Shown piece by piece: positions 44,014-57,898 of a stretch of 64,000 nucleotides of DNA. The stretch is from Blattamonas nauphoetae (taxonomy: Eukaryota; Preaxostyla; Oxymonadida). Within the stretch, counting starts at the first letter, position 1, and each line of letters opens with the position of its first letter. The DNA is taken from contig JARBJD010000121.1 of the NCBI GenBank assembly GCA_033064195.1, forward strand, positions 1 to 64,000, in the 5' to 3' direction. Below the pieces are notes generated by a model. It made no database searches. It worked only from the letters and a program-made list of their open reading frames with translations, and was not told the origin of the DNA. Made by a program: the position numbers and the translations under genes.

Positions 44014-44599
44014 CAAACGCCACATTTGAAGGAAGTGCCAACTCGATCTTCTTTCCCATTCTCTGTTGAGACAAGGATCAACTTCATCTAGGAGAGTCCC
44101 CTCTCACCACCAATATTATGAAACAAACTCTCATTTCTTGACTATATTATTCCAGTTTCTTTTTCACTTTCACGTTTTTTCCTTCAACAGACAAGAAGAG
44201 GTGTGATAACTGTATGGAAAGGAATATGAGGTCTTGCTCCATATCTAAGAGAGACCAATAGGGTTTTTCCACAGAATTGCTCTTTTGTACCAAGCGTCCT
44301 CAGCGGATAGCAACAAAATCCGAAAAAGATAATTGCACAAGTGACCTGATGATCGTGCCTTCACGTTTATACACCAGGATCGATCTCTGAATGGTGGGGA
44401 CGATTTGTTGATCAGTGAAAAGTCTGAGATTTGACCTGATTATCACTTCTGGTGGGATAAATCGGAGGTGGAAACTGAGTCGAGTTGAATACATCTCAGG
44501 TAGTACTGTTCAAAAGTGATTTTGAGAGATCGTGAGTTTAGACGTAGTTTGGATTTCATTGATCTTCCCACCCGCAATTTGCTCTCAATCCGAGCAAAA
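44014..44599. other. intergenic and upstream region of the giant gene
   Basis: No supported gene. Short open frames at 44,300-44,655 on the minus strand are antisense to the 5' end of the next gene and look like chance. Confidence 0.5.
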
Positions 44600-47500
44600 A
44601 TGAATCGATGGAGCGGCCTTTCACCTTCATCGCAGCCTATAAAGGTGATTTCCAAAGGCCCTTCATCTCGCTCGACATCGGAACGAGCTTCTCATCCACT
44701 CACTTTTTCTTCATCTCCTGCAGTCAATAATGCACTTCGCATTGTCAAGAAACAGCGTAATTGGATAGAACTTCGTCTGCAAATCCTGGAAAATGAATCA
44801 GAATCCATCTCCAGCACAGATTCACCAAGATGTTTGCCTTTCATTCTGGAGATTTCTCTCATTTTTCCTGCGGTTAATCTGTTCTATATCATCTCATAAT
44901 TCTTCATATTTTTCCCCCCTTTCAATACCTTTCTTCTGTTCAATTGGTATTCTTTCATAATGTGTCTTTTCTCCATAGTACACACATCTCATTCCATCAC
45001 CTCATACTCACTTCCTCCATACCCAGCAGCTTCCCTCAGATTTCCTCTCATTTCATCTCACAGTATGACACTTTACATATTTCATGCATTATTTCAGCGT
45101 CATCTACCATCTCTCAACCAATTCCAATGCCCAATTCGCAATCACCATTTTCTCTCGATCTTTCAAAGCTATCACGACATACTTCTTCATTCCATCTCTT
45201 CAATCCTTCATCTTCCTCTTCAGCTCAACTCATTTCCCCCATACGTCCTCTTTCTTCTTCTGTGACACTCACATCTCTCCCAGTAAAGACATCGTCCCCA
45301 TTTCCTCTCCACAACCCATCCAAACCATTCAGTCCACAGCCACTCTATTCATCCACACATCTCACAACACATTCACCAGTTCTATCAAGCTATCCCTTTA
45401 ACAATCACTTCTCAACACAACTGCTTCTCTTCCTATCAACGACGGCACTCACAAGTGACGAATGGGGAGCATATGAGCTGTGTCTCGATCCTTCCATCTC
45501 CCTCTCTCATTTTATTGCAGTTCTCCGTTCTTCTCTCCAACTCAAACCGACCAAACCAAATCCTCAAAAACAGACACAAACTCCCCAACAATCGTCCAAA
45601 CAATCTCAATCACGCCAAAGATCACAGTCACGAGCATCTACACTCGCTGACAACGACGATGAAGGATATAAACCACCAAAACAAAAGACATCGCAGATCA
45701 CAACCAAAAGAAGCGAAAAAAGCGCATCTGTTGATGTTCGAGCAAACCTGAAAGACGATTTTATTTGGGATGATTCGTTTCTCTCACTGTCAGAGAAGAA
45801 TGAAGCCGATGCGAAGGAGAGACCTCCTGAGAAAGATATCGTCGCTCGACCTCCAACAGTTCCAGACGAACCAAAGAAGCACAGGATACGGACACACCCC
45901 AACACAACAGCCGAAGTGACTGAGCTTTTGATGGGAGGAGAACAATTAGATCCTCTCACCACAATATATGCACCCATCACGTCTTTTTCATCTCTTGTGT
46001 TCCTCCGATGGCGCCAAGAAACACCAATTGAACTTGGAAGGCCAAAAATCACATCTCAAACCACAATCCTCTTTTCTGAGAACCTTTCACTTGACCAAGA
46101 TCCCACACCAAAGGATCTTTCCCCACCAGACTTTCCTTTCGCAGAAAACTGGAAAACAATGTATCCCATTTATTCTGCTTCAGCACCACGCAAACCTCGT
46201 GCACCACAAACATTCTCAAGCTCTTTTGACGACAAGCCGATGCGTCCCCAAGTCATCCGAGTGCGAAACCGGACAACCCCAAAACAGGCACAAGTCGGCG
46301 CAAAACGAAAGAAAATTCGGTCGAAACAGACTTCTGGAAGGGTTGAACGCTCTCCGTTTAATCTTTCTCTCATTCGCAAAGCAAAAACCATCATTTCGAA
46401 ACAGAATCCTTCACTCAAGCAAGGAGGAAGAAGCGGGGCAGGAGGGAACGCAGTCCCAATTGAAGTTCGCGATCCAACACCAGTTCCAGATTCTTCACAC
46501 AATCTCCACTTTGCCACACCCCTTCTTCCATCTGTTTTCCACACATCCATCTCCTCATCCTCCCTCGCTCTTGATCAACCCATGAACACCCCAAATTCTC
46601 AAAACGAGCCAGCCCCTTCTCCCGACACAGTCCTGTCCACTGCGCTGATGTCAGCCCTCCAAAAAGGACGCTATGATTCTAAATCGTTCCTCGAAGCAGC
46701 AGAGCTTTATGCACAAGCCCAGACCAGTCGACCAAGTGCTCATCGCTCATCAGCATCATTCCTCGACACACTCAAATCACCCGGAAACCCATCACTTTCA
46801 GCCAAAAACCAGAAAACACAGCGTGAAATGGAAGATTTGAATGCATCTCACATTATGCCACCGCCGAATCACACAGAAACGAAGGAGAGCATGCTGTTGA
46901 CACCACTCTTCAAGCCAGTCAAGGAGCGGAAGAGAAAGGCGAGAAGTGCGTCGAGGGAGCGAGATCCGGCTCGGCCTTCAACAACCCACAACAGCCCTTC
47001 GCACGGCTCTGTGAAATATCAACAAAACAAGCCGATGACAAGCGCCTCCCCATCCGCACATCTCTCTCATTCAGTGTCGAGGAACGAAGCAATGCGGATT
47101 TCGACAAAAATGTTGGTCAAGGAAAGGAAGTGGAAGACACCGTTCATTCAGACGGTTCACGCGGACACCCCGATGAGCACAGACGCGAGTGTGAAGAAGG
47201 AGGACGATCAGGATCTTAATTCGGATGATCAGAACCTGATTCTTCGAGCTCCGTCCATCGCATCATTTCCAGAGTCGACCCCCCTCACGTTGAGAAAGAG
47301 GCTGAACTCGTCGATTCTCGGAATGCAACAGCGGAGCAAGAAAGACAGGGAAAAGAGTCAACCGAAACCGCCACGAAAGAAGAAGGAGAAGAAAGTGGAG
47401 GAGGAGGTTGATGGGTCCGAGTTGGATTGGGCCGAGCTGTTTTCCGACGCGGAAGATGTTGCGAATGTGTCTGAATTTGAAATGAAGCCAAATGGAAAGA

Positions 47501-50500
47501 AGAAGAAAGCACATTCAGTGGATAGGATCATAATACGGGATGACGACGCCAAAAGGGGAAGACCGAAGAAAGGCGAGAAGAAAAAGAAGATTGTGGACAA
47601 AGATCAGCCACTAATCTCAATCAACCCCACCCAAAATCAAAGAAAAGAGCGAAAGAAAGACAAGGTCACTGTCTCTCTCTTTCCAAACGTCTTCTTGACT
47701 ATTCCAACCACTCCATCATCCAAACCAGGTCATTCCACAAACGTCCCTCCTCTCCCCTTCCTCTCCACATTCACCCCAGTCATTCCATCCTTCCCCGACG
47801 ACAACATCGAGATCCGGATATCACACATTCGACCATCTCGCCAGCGATCCAAAAAGACTTCGACCGCAGCCTACCTCCAGTCCAGCTCACCGATACGCAT
47901 GACGTCACGTTCAGTTCGTGAAAGTCTGAGACACATTGGAGTCGACACAATTAACAGCCGCGCGCCTCTGACGATCATTTCTGTGCAACGTGTCGTGAAG
48001 ACGAAAGCGACCTTTGTGATCAGGAAAGAGGGGAGGAAGGAGAATGAGAAACCGCCACAAGTGATTAAAGAGCTTCCAGATGATGGGAAACAAGTACAGA
48101 CCGAAACCACACCGCTGAACGAGAAGAAAGGACGAACCACTCCTGTCGCTCAAATCACAATCCCCTTACGCCCATCTCGTCGGCCTGTTCCTGCGGGCGA
48201 TCTGACACCTCAGAAGTATATGGACCAACTAACAGGAACAGTGGAACGAAGACGAATCGCGAAAGAAGAGAATGACGAGAAACGGAGGGCAGAAGCACTC
48301 ACTGAACTCCGAAGACAGAAACAAATCCAAAAGCAAGCCCAACTCCAGAAAAAGCTCGCAAAGGAATCCAAAATTTCCCCACAGGCACCACTCACAGCTG
48401 AAACTGTAGTCCCAGCACCGACAGAAGACACAAACACTCCACCTGGACCAAAGAAAATCTTCAAAATCAGGTTTAAAAGCAAAACTCAGTCACAATCGGA
48501 GTTGTCGACAAAACCAACAACCCAGCCACAATCGGAGTTGTCAACACCGAAAAAGGCGGAAGGGACTCTCACGACATCCGATGAGACCACGAACAAGACA
48601 ACTGTAAAAGGAGGAGATGACAAACAAGAAAATGAACAGTTATCGACTCAAGGGTCCACTCCCACTCGGAAAATGATGACAAAGTCGGAAAGAGAGAACA
48701 CATTTGTCATCAAGACAAGGGGACAGAGGAGAAACGACCAACCAGCTCCAGATCTCTCATCTCTTACTCTGAAAACAACCACAAGTGTTCCTTCTCCAAC
48801 CGAGAAAGAGAAAACAGAAGAGATTCCTCTCTCGATTCCCAGCGAAGCTGATCCAAAACCTATTTCGATTCAATCTCAATCAAATCAAGAAGAACCTCCC
48901 GAACCTTTGGCCAACCCACCGCCTTCCCCAGAACTCAACTCACCTCCCAAACAGAACGTTGATACCATGCTGAAGGACGATGATACCATGCTGAGGGACG
49001 ATGACCAGTTCATCGAACAGAGTGGTGCTCTGGAACCTGTCTCGCCAACACAGTCCCAGCTCATGAAAGACTTCACTGACAAGATCCCACCATCGATTCA
49101 GTCACAGAATACTCCGATTTCGCTTCCGTTCGTTGACGCTGAATTTGCCGTGGAAAAGATAGAGTTGGACAAGGTACAAGAAGTCGAGACGAAGGAAGAC
49201 ATTCCACTTTCTGATAGTCAGAACGATATTGTTGAGGATGCTGTAGTTCAGGGCGATGTAATTAAGAACGATGCTGTTCAGGAAAAAGAGGATGACGTTG
49301 TGAAAGACGTTGAAGAATGCATTCCCAATGATCTTTCTCAATCAATATCGACAGTGCAGGAAACTTCACAGCATCTCGAACAGACTAACGAAAACCTGGA
49401 GACATCAACCGATATTTCATTGAATCTTGAAGTCCCTGTCGAGGGAATGCAAAGGGATGAGACTTCTGAGGATGAGAAGGAACAACAAAGCGAGCTTCTA
49501 GCATTCTCCCAGGGGAATGGAGTTCAATTTGTCCCCTTTTCTCAATCGGAAGATCAGAACGATGATTCTCTGGACAAACAAACTCAGATTGTGGATGAAC
49601 AGGACAGTGGAATGCTCAAAGATGAGCAAACCGACATGAAGCAGGATCCCACCCATCCCGATGTCACATCGACTCCCAAACAAGAACAGCCTCTCCCAGA
49701 AGTCATCAAAGTCGAACCACAAATCTTGATCATCCCTCATATTGACACAATCCCGTTCATCGCAACTATCCCCGATGCATCGAAACCAACTTCAGAAGCT
49801 GATCAGAACGAGCCTATCTCGCCCATTTCAGCTGTCACCGAAGCAACGAAACCGACTCCCGAAGCTGATCAGAAGTCTCCGGAACAGAGCACAGAATCAT
49901 CATCTTCGAGTGAGTCGAGTTCATCATCATTCGAAGCAACTTCTGATTCAGCTTACAACTTGAGGCATTCGCTTTTCATGCCAAAAGGAGCTGGAGTGAG
50001 CGCGATGAAGAGGAACGGGAAGAAGGATGATGAAGAGACGGAGGACGAAGCGAAGGGTGGAGGGATGAAGCGGAGAAGAAGGCGAAATCGAATGTTCGGT
50101 GGAGAAGATGGAAGTGACGACGACGACAAGAAGAAAGAAGACGAAGAGGAGATCAAAAAACGGAAGCGAAGAGAATCGACGAAACGAGATGGAGACAATG
50201 GGAAAGGAATTCTCTCCCAATCAACTTCTCATCCGCTCAATCGAATGAACAACCTCTCAATGAGCACTCCTCTCCCGAAATCACTTCGCGAACGAAAAGG
50301 GGAACGACGAGACGATCGACGAGTGAGAAGAGATGATGATGGAAAGAGGAATCGAAGAGAGGGACGACGAGACGACGATCGGAGGGAGAGTGCGTTGACC
50401 GTGTTGAGTGGCCGTAGGGCAGCCAGAGCACTCCGCAGTTTGAAGAACCACAGCGTCCTCCTGAAATGGTTGGAAGGACAAGAGAAGAAGCAACAAGAGC

Positions 50501-52936
50501 GAACCGAAGAGGGGAAAGAGATAAAGGAGGATGAAGAGTTCAAGAACGATTCTGATTGGAGGATGCGATTTGATTGGCTTGGAGAGAATAAAGAACGGAA
50601 AGATCAAACAGACGAGGGAACATCCTCGCGCCCAATCACTCTTTCAGACGAACCAGACCCAATTGATGGGAAGAGTCTCCCACTCCCCTCGACTGAGCCT
50701 CTCATCGCCGTCGGAGAGACGAACAGGCAAGACGCCGAATGTCATTATTGTCAAAAGGATTCCAACATTCCGGCTAAGTTCACGCTTCTCACGGAAGTGC
50801 CCAAACAGAAGACAGAGGAGAAAGAGATGACTGATCTGAAAATTAACGATGAGGAAACAGAAAGCGAACCCAACGAGATTCAAATGGACGCTTCCACAAC
50901 AAACCTCCCACTTCTCAACATCTCCCCTCAACAAATTTCCTCTCCACTCACTCCATCTCTTTCCCCAATCACGAATGTCCTCGGAGATTGGGTTCCGCTG
51001 CTATTCTCCTCTCGTCCAACTGTTCAGCCTCTCCCAAGTCCCCCAGCCCCTCCTCAACAGAACCAGTTCCAACCGATCTCCACGTCTCGAGTAGTCGAAT
51101 ACCTCTTCGCCAAATCACTTCCTCGTCGTCGACGTTTCCGAGATCGAATGATCCAACCACTTTCAGTCAACACATCGAACACCCAGGGAGGCCAAAATAA
51201 CACTCTGAACATGGGAGTAAGTGTTCAGAATCTTAATCCTGTGGACGAAGGGATGACGCTCGCTGGAACCATCCACGCAGTTTGGATGGAAACCGGTGGA
51301 AGAGAGAAGTTCCACACCGTTCTTTCACAAGCAATCAACACCAGGAATGAAAAAGAGAAGAAAGAGGATGTCAATGAGCATAAAGAGGAAATCGAGGACG
51401 GAATGATGAAAGACGAAGAAGACGAAAAGGTGGAAGAGTCCGAGAAGTTCGAGGACGAGCTCAAACATGATCCAACGCGTCTCCCACTAACGTCTTCAAC
51501 CATCCTCGCCCTCCTCTCCCAATCTCTCCCCGTCCCACCGTCCTTCCTCTCCCCGTATCCCACACTTGTCTCAAACGCGATGTCTTTCCATCCGCAAATC
51601 CCGCTCAGGCTGAACCTTTCACTCACTCCCAATCTCCACACTCAGATGATCGGATCTCTCCCAACCCTTCCTCAAAACTTCAAAATGAGTCGAGCAACCA
51701 AGTTCCTCCCAAATCAGTTTGGGCTCACTTGGAACGAACCAGGCACATCTCTCCCAAACTTGCGACATCCTGCGATGAACTTTCAACACATGACGAGTCC
51801 ACAAGTCGGCAGCATCCAAAACCCACTCTCCCTTCTCCTGGGGACTCCGAAAATGGGTCTGTCAGCATCTCCTCGCCCGCTCCTCCTTCCTCTTCAGACC
51901 CCACCAACCAACCCGCCGTCTCCAGTCGTTGGAATGCAGGTTGTCCCGCCTTCTCAGCCAGCCCCGCCAGATCAACCGCCTCGTTCGGATCGACAGTCAA
52001 TTTCGAAAGATCGGGAAGTTGATCCGACTCGAGTGAATCAACGACAGGCTGCACCGTTCGGGTTTGTCTTTGGAAACACACCTGCTCAGCCCAGTCCCTT
52101 CCAAACGATGAACAAGCCACGAGATCTCATTCCAAGTCCGCTCAACCCAGCACCAGGACATCAATTTCCGTCTGTTCCTCTGAAGCCTGGTGCCCCTCTT
52201 CCGCTTGTCCCTCCCATCTCTCCACGACAGAACAGACCTTCGCCATCAACAGAAACAGTGCCCAATCAAAACACTCAATCGATTCTATTGACAGCACAGA
52301 TCGAGCCCATCCAACTTCCCCCAATTCCATTCACGTCTCCAAACATTATTTCCCCACCTCGGTCATCCAGAGCCAGACCATCACCAGTCAATAACCAGAA
52401 CCAACATGAATCTGCAAACGAGATTATCATTGACGGCTCGTCGAACGATGAACTCAACCACGGAAAACGGAATGAAGAAGATAGTGACGACTTCGTCGAT
52501 TCCAGTTCTTCGCATGACTCTGTTTTTGACGAGCGAACTCTTCGACGCAAACGAAGACGACGAAAGCGATCACATCGTCATCCCCACCATCGTTCATCCT
52601 CTCTCCATTCTCCCAGACCCAATCCTCCCACTCTTCCACTCGGTCTTCCTCCTTTTATCCCCATCTCTCCCTCTTTCAATATCCAATCCTTCCCACCAAA
52701 CCCCTCCAACTCCGACAGTTCACTTCAGAAATGAAAATTGGGCGTTTTTCAACGCCACTCAGCAAAAAACGACATCATTTGAACAAATTCTTCTTTGCCT
52801 GTTAACCCGCATGCTTCGCCTTCGTCTTGTCTCACATTTTCGGCATTCATGTCCTCCCATCACTCAAGACTTTCTCACCCACAACGTAAATAGCACCCTT
52901 GCTTGCATTGAACGTGGATCTGAGATGAAATTATGA
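44600..52936 (+). CDS. giant, mostly disordered charged protein (2,664 residues)
   Basis: Best model: exons 44,600-44,831, 45,098-52,642 and 52,719-52,936, 7,995 nt in frame. The 266-nt first intron is long for this locus and may hide a small exon. The 76-nt second intron brings in a helical C-terminus (EQILLCLLTRMLRLRLVSHF). Near residues 205-235 lies a folded-looking helix pair (TSDEWGAYELCLDPSISLSH). KRGRPKKGEKKKK is an AT-hook-like motif, and Lys/Arg/Glu/Asp blocks, Pro-rich blocks and short internal repeats (TQSQSELST x2, DTMLKDD/DTMLRDD, EADQNEP/EADQKSP) fill the rest. SGRRAARALRSLKNHSVLLK is another possible helix. Composition suggests a chromatin or nuclear scaffold protein, by inference only. 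Codon frame is unbroken over 7.5 kb. Confidence 0.75.
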
Positions 52937-53088
52937 TTTTTATCATTTTTCACTTGTGAGATGGCATGACAAGGAACTGTTTTTGACAAAAAATGAAGAA
53001 GAGTGCTGGGTCCAAATGAAGAGACAATATCCATTGAAAATAAGAATGAAATGATCTCCAGAACCGTATCATTGCTGCCATCATAAAT

Positions 53089-54354
53089 TTACTTTTGTGC
53101 GATTCTTTTTGGGTCGCTCGATTTGGCTTGACCTTGTTCTTGTTCCTGTTGCAACAGAGCCGGTGTCCAATCGAATACAAAATCAAGAACGAACCCAGTC
53201 TTCAAAAATAATGACCGGAATAACCTTCTTAGGTAAAAGTAATCAGGTTTCGAGTCAAAATGAAGATCACGGGTGTACTTCAAGTACAGGCCGAATTCTG
53301 CTGGGCAATCCTTGCATAAAGTGTCAATGGGAATACTCATCTTCATATCACAAATTGCGCGGAATTTTTGGCCTTTGTTTTCGATTTTCAGGCCTTGCCA
53401 TGGAAGACTTCCCGTCAAGAAATAAATTATGACATATCCAATCGCTTCCAGATCATCTCGACGAGACTGTTCGATACCATGATGAGCGTTCTAGATTTGA
53501 CCAATATATAAATAATAAATGGTATATAATTTGAAAAAAGGATGACAAACGATTGAGGCATAACGCACAGTTCCTGTTAGACCTCTATCTTCGCGATAAG
53601 GTATATGTTGATGAGTAGCTGAATCACGATAACGTTTAGCCAACCCAAGGTCGATCAGATAAACAATATTCCTTTTCTTTCCTCGTCCCATCAGAAAGTT
53701 GTCAGGTTTGATATCCCGATGGATCTATTGAGAGAATAGAAAAGTTATGATGTGAATAAACGATACATAATCACGTGAATGAAGGTATTCTATCCGACAG
53801 ATCATCTGGTCGGCTACCATGATGGTCGTTTTGAGTGAGAACTTCTTTTCGCCTTTTTGCATCAAATCTTCCAGTGATTTGTCCAGCAGATCCATCACCA
53901 TAACATTATAGTTGCCTTCTCTACCATACCATTTAATCTGGAAATCAACAGGATTTAGGGGGAGGAGTGGATTCGTTGAGAATACGAAAGTTGCGACATA
54001 CATTTGGAATACCAGGACCACCAGCGAGATGTTTGTACAATTTGCATTCATACATCAATTGGGGCATTTTTGCGCTTGCAGACTGTTTTGGAAGGGAGGT
54101 GAAGTTTTGGTGGAAATTATTCTTTAAACAGCAAATAAATTCAAACCTCCAACTTCACTGCATATTCCTCTGTTGTTCCTGGAACTGTGCCTTTGTAGAT
54201 TGAACCTACAAACGTCAGACAAAATGGTAAACGAAATGACTATGGCGTGCACACCAAAGGCACCTGCTCCAATCCTATACTCGAGTTTAAAATGACCTCC
54301 AATGAGTTGAGGATGAGAGGATGTTGGTTTTGTCGATGTCGGTTTCTTACTCAT
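53089..54354 (-). CDS. casein kinase 1 family protein kinase
   Basis: Six exons (54,354-54,255; 54,205-54,147; 54,082-54,002; 53,937-53,767; 53,724-53,551; 53,490-53,089) join to 328 residues, each intron 43-64 nt. CK1 phosphorylates Ser/Thr in acidic contexts. Visible motifs are the glycine loop IGAGAFGSIYKGT, AVKLES (catalytic Lys), [13 protein letters not shown] (catalytic loop), [12 protein letters not shown] (metal-binding loop, DLG instead of DFG), [20 protein letters not shown] (CK1-specific activation region), and SLPWQGLK. The C-terminal tail beyond the kinase core is short and Gln/Lys-rich. All essential residues are present, so it should be active. Confidence 0.93.
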
Positions 54355-54580
54355 AGTCTAATCGAGGCGTGTAAGATCCGATCCTTATCAAAAAAAATGG
54401 ATGTCAGACTGATTGTATGCGAAGGAAATACTTACCAACCATGCTGAACAAATACAAAGAAGGATATTTTTTCGTATGTCAATTGATTATTCCAAGTAAG
54501 TGTTTGTGACTTGAGAAAAAAACAACACCGAATGTCATCAACAAGGATCAAGCAGATTTTTGGACACAAACGCAAGTATG

Positions 54581-56183
54581 CTAATGCTTTGACAGAATAA
54601 CGCCACCGACCAGGCCTACCACTGCCATCACACCCAAAAACCCGAACGTCATAATCTTTTGTGTGCGCGCTGCAGCCTCAAGCTCCTCCTCCACTTCCGA
54701 CTTCTTTGATTTCTTCGGCTCCTTCTTTTTGCCTTTCTTTTCATCGCTTTCCTTCGGTTTTTTGTCCTTTTTCGCTGGCTTTTCCGGTTCTGGTTCTGGA
54801 GTGACGACGGGGGCCTTCTTGACTTTACCACCCTTCTTTGGTTTCTCCTGTTCTGATTTTTTGGCTTTCTTTTTGGGTTTTGGCTCATCAGAAGGAGATT
54901 CCTCGTTGTTTGATTTGGTCTGTTCTTCCAGCTGCTTTTGGAGTTCTTCCTGTCTTCTCTTTTCTTCTTCTATCCTCTTTCTTTCAGCTTCTTCGCGGAT
55001 CCTCTTCTCTTCAGCTTCCCGAGCGATTCTCTCTTCCTCTTCTCTCCTTTTTCGTTCCTCTTCTTCTTTCTGTTTCCGTTCTTCTTCTTGTTTCCTCTGT
55101 CTTTCTAATTCCGCCTTTTTCTTTCTCTCCTCTTCCTCTTTCTGTTTCTTGTCACCATTTTTTCCTTTCTTGCCTCCTTTCACTGTTTCTTCCTCTTTCT
55201 TCGGTTCAGGTTTCGCTTCCACAGTTTCTGGTTCCGACTTCGTCTCTGGCTTTGCAGCATTCGCTTTTTCCTTCTTCTTTTTCTTGTTTGGAGCATCCAC
55301 AACTTGCCATGTGCCATTCATCTTTTCGTTCTCCCTTCTCTCTTTTTCAGCTGCCTCCTCCTCCAAAGCTTGTAACCATTCCGCCTGCATCCTTTCTGTC
55401 TCCTCTCTTCTCTGCTTCTCGAGCTTAGCAAGTTGTTGGGGCGTCAGTTTCGGCGGTTCGTCCGACACTCCTTGCTGTTTCGATTTCGGATTTGGTTGGT
55501 TGGTTTCTCTTTTGAATTGTTGTCGATTGGGCTGTGCCTGACGTTGGGATGGCTGTGGAGGTCTTCCAAGTCCTCCTCCAATTGGTTGTTGCTTCGGGGT
55601 TGACCATTGTTGTTTTGGGACCGGATCTGGTCTGGGCTTTCGAATGTAGAATGCGCTTGCAATATCTTCCGGAAGAGATGAGTCAAATCCAGATTGACCG
55701 GCATCATCTTCATCTGAGTCTGGTGATGAGGCAGTGATCGGTGAAGTGTTAATCTCAGCCGCATCAACATCCTCCCAACTGTACGACGGTTCCTGCTTTT
55801 TGACTTGAGGTGACTGAAGAAGTTTGAGTTGTTCCATGAGGCGCTTTTGCTTTTCATCATTTCTATCTTGCTTTTCATTCAGGGGTGTTCGACCATCATC
55901 GTCAGAGTCTGAAATGAAGTTGTGTGAGAATAACATATCATTGATTGGAAAATAATCTTAATCTGGGAAAAAAATAGATACCATCATCGCGATTCTGGAG
56001 TTAGAAGAATCATGGAGTTGAGGTGAGTTGAAATGAGTGAGAAAATGATGAAACGTGAGTGAAAGTGCAGACGTATGAGCGGCCTGATTGCTGAGGGGTG
56101 TATGTTTGAGACACTTGTTGTTTTCCTTTTGGGGCACCTTGAGGTCCTCGTTGAACCTTTTTACCAGCTTGTGGAGTGCTCAT
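54581..56183 (-). CDS. tail-anchored coiled-coil protein
   Basis: Three exons (56,183-56,073; 55,994-55,982; 55,908-54,581) join to 483 residues. The middle exon is 13 nt and encodes parts of NRDDD. The N-terminus (MSTPQAGKKVQRGPQGAPKG) is basic and unfolded, then come acidic and Gln/Pro-rich stretches. A KE-rich coiled coil follows, first QLAKLEKQRREETERMQAEW, then a long single-helix run of EEERKKKAELERQ type, and then a Lys/Pro-rich linker. The last 24 residues (IMTFGFLGVMAVVGLVGGVI) form one transmembrane segment at the extreme C-terminus, so the protein is probably inserted post-translationally into the ER or another membrane, like p180/kinectin-type or other tail-anchored proteins. Family not recognised. 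Confidence 0.8.
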
Positions 56184-56392
56184 TGTCCGTCAGGATTTCA
56201 GAATCAACAAGTTATGGCGCCGCAATCATGTCCAATTTATTCTGCATATTTGTTTGATTCAACTATTTTTTCTGGAAGTATGCATTCAAAATCCTACTTC
56301 AATAACCTGTACAATTTGCTTCAAAGACAGAGGCCTCTGATCAAACCCGCACTAGAATTTGTGAGCCAGCTCTCCGACTGATATATCCATTT

Positions 56393-57898
56393 ATGAGTTC
56401 TTCATACGTCTCTTTTGAATTTCTATTATGTTTTACACCCAATTATATCGTTAGGCAACATCTTCGCATCAAAGACGACAGTACGAAAGCCAACCAATGG
56501 ATGAGCTTTATTCGACGCCTCGACAACGGGTCAGACCACAATCAAATCGTGACCGTTCCAAACAAACAGAACCTATCCCAACAATCTCTCAAAAACGGAG
56601 ACCCTCCACGGGAACACAACCAAGACGGACTCGGGCTTCTTCGTCACTGCAATCAGGTTCAATGAACGATTCATCTTCTCCACAAGCAGTTGCTCCACGA
56701 TTTAGATCTAGTACTTCACTTTCAAACCGTGGACAACCACAATCTGCTCATCCAAGACGAAAACGGACAATCAACCTTTCAAAACTGGAAACAGAGGAGG
56801 TATGCCACAACCACAATATCCCCATATCTTCATTTTTCCTTACAAGGATTTTTTTGAAGCTATAGAAGAATTTGAACGACGAAAGGAAAAGTCTTTGGCC
56901 AGCCACGAGTTTGCCAAAGCAAGCGCTGCAGAAAACGCGATCAAAGTCCTCAAGGAAGAAATCAATAAAGTTTGGATATATATCCGTCCGTTTTTAATTA
57001 TCTTCGTTTCGTTTTAAGTGTTTTCAACGAAATTTACTTGATCACCTTCTCTCTCCTTGTCATGCTATCACTACCATTCTCCAGTCTCGCCTCATTTCAC
57101 TCGAAGACGTTCATAAACGTCGAGTTGCCAAGATCCATGTCTGCTTCTTCCTCTCCTTTTCAATCCGAACTTCTTTTTCACGCTGAAAATGCCACATAAC
57201 ACTCCCATAATTCTCTTCCACCCAGAATTCTTTTCAACAATCCCTTGACTTGCTCGATGACCAATGGGCCGAGAACTTTCGCATGCATTCTCAAGCAGCT
57301 CGCCAACTTCGAGAAAGGCTCGCCTGGGAAGAACAATCAGAAATTGCAAAAATCCAGAGCGGTAAAACAGGTGCTAAAAGTCAGTTTCATCCATCGACAT
57401 CACTTGTAGAAGTGAAGGGAAGAGTATTTTTTGTCTCCTCTTTCATTCATCGATTCTTCCAGCTCGACGCCGCTATTCGTGCCCGTGATTACTCTCATGC
57501 TGACATCTGTAAACGAGACTATGACGAACTGGTATTGCTTTCATTTTTCGAGACTGATCATCACTCAAACTCTCCATCTCAATTCTTCGCTCGTAAAGCT
57601 CCGATTTGAGCAGTCAGAATTTGAAGCGATGTCAAACGCATCAATAGACACTCAGTTGGAACGTTGTCGTGACAAGTACGCAAAGAAACGCCTCCAACTT
57701 GAAGAACGGATCAAAAAAGACAAATCGGCAATGATCGCCACTCAAAACAAGTCATATCAAGAGTATACCAGCAATTGTTCTTATTTCTCCTATTTTTCTC
57801 TCTTTATTAGAATGGAGCATCGTAGGGATCTTCTGATTCAGTCTGAAGGCGAAGCATACCATTCCGAGAAACAACGCCAGAAAAAGACCCAAATTTAG
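56393..57898 (+). CDS. coiled-coil protein, eight exons
   Basis: Exons 56,393-56,407; 56,455-56,799; 56,847-56,969; 57,085-57,138; 57,226-57,423; 57,463-57,531; 57,599-57,762; 57,811-57,898 sum to 1,056 nt, 351 residues. The first coding exon is 15 nt (MSSSY). The N-terminal 120 residues are basic and Ser/Arg/Pro-rich. The rest is helical: AIEEFERRKEKSLASHEFAK, LDLLDDQWAENFRMHSQAAR, AIRARDYSHADICKRDYDEL and EMEHRRDLLIQSEGEAYHSE. This order resembles uncharacterised coiled-coil proteins common in trichomonads and diplomonads, as far as I recall. Introns are 39-115 nt. Its start lies 210 bp from the divergent tail-anchored protein gene. Confidence 0.82.

Noticed and set aside
54663-55541. 292-codon plus-strand frame opposite the tail-anchored protein
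   Set aside because: Same effect: antisense of a KE-rich coiled coil yields Ser/Phe/Leu runs. No splice sites or domains.
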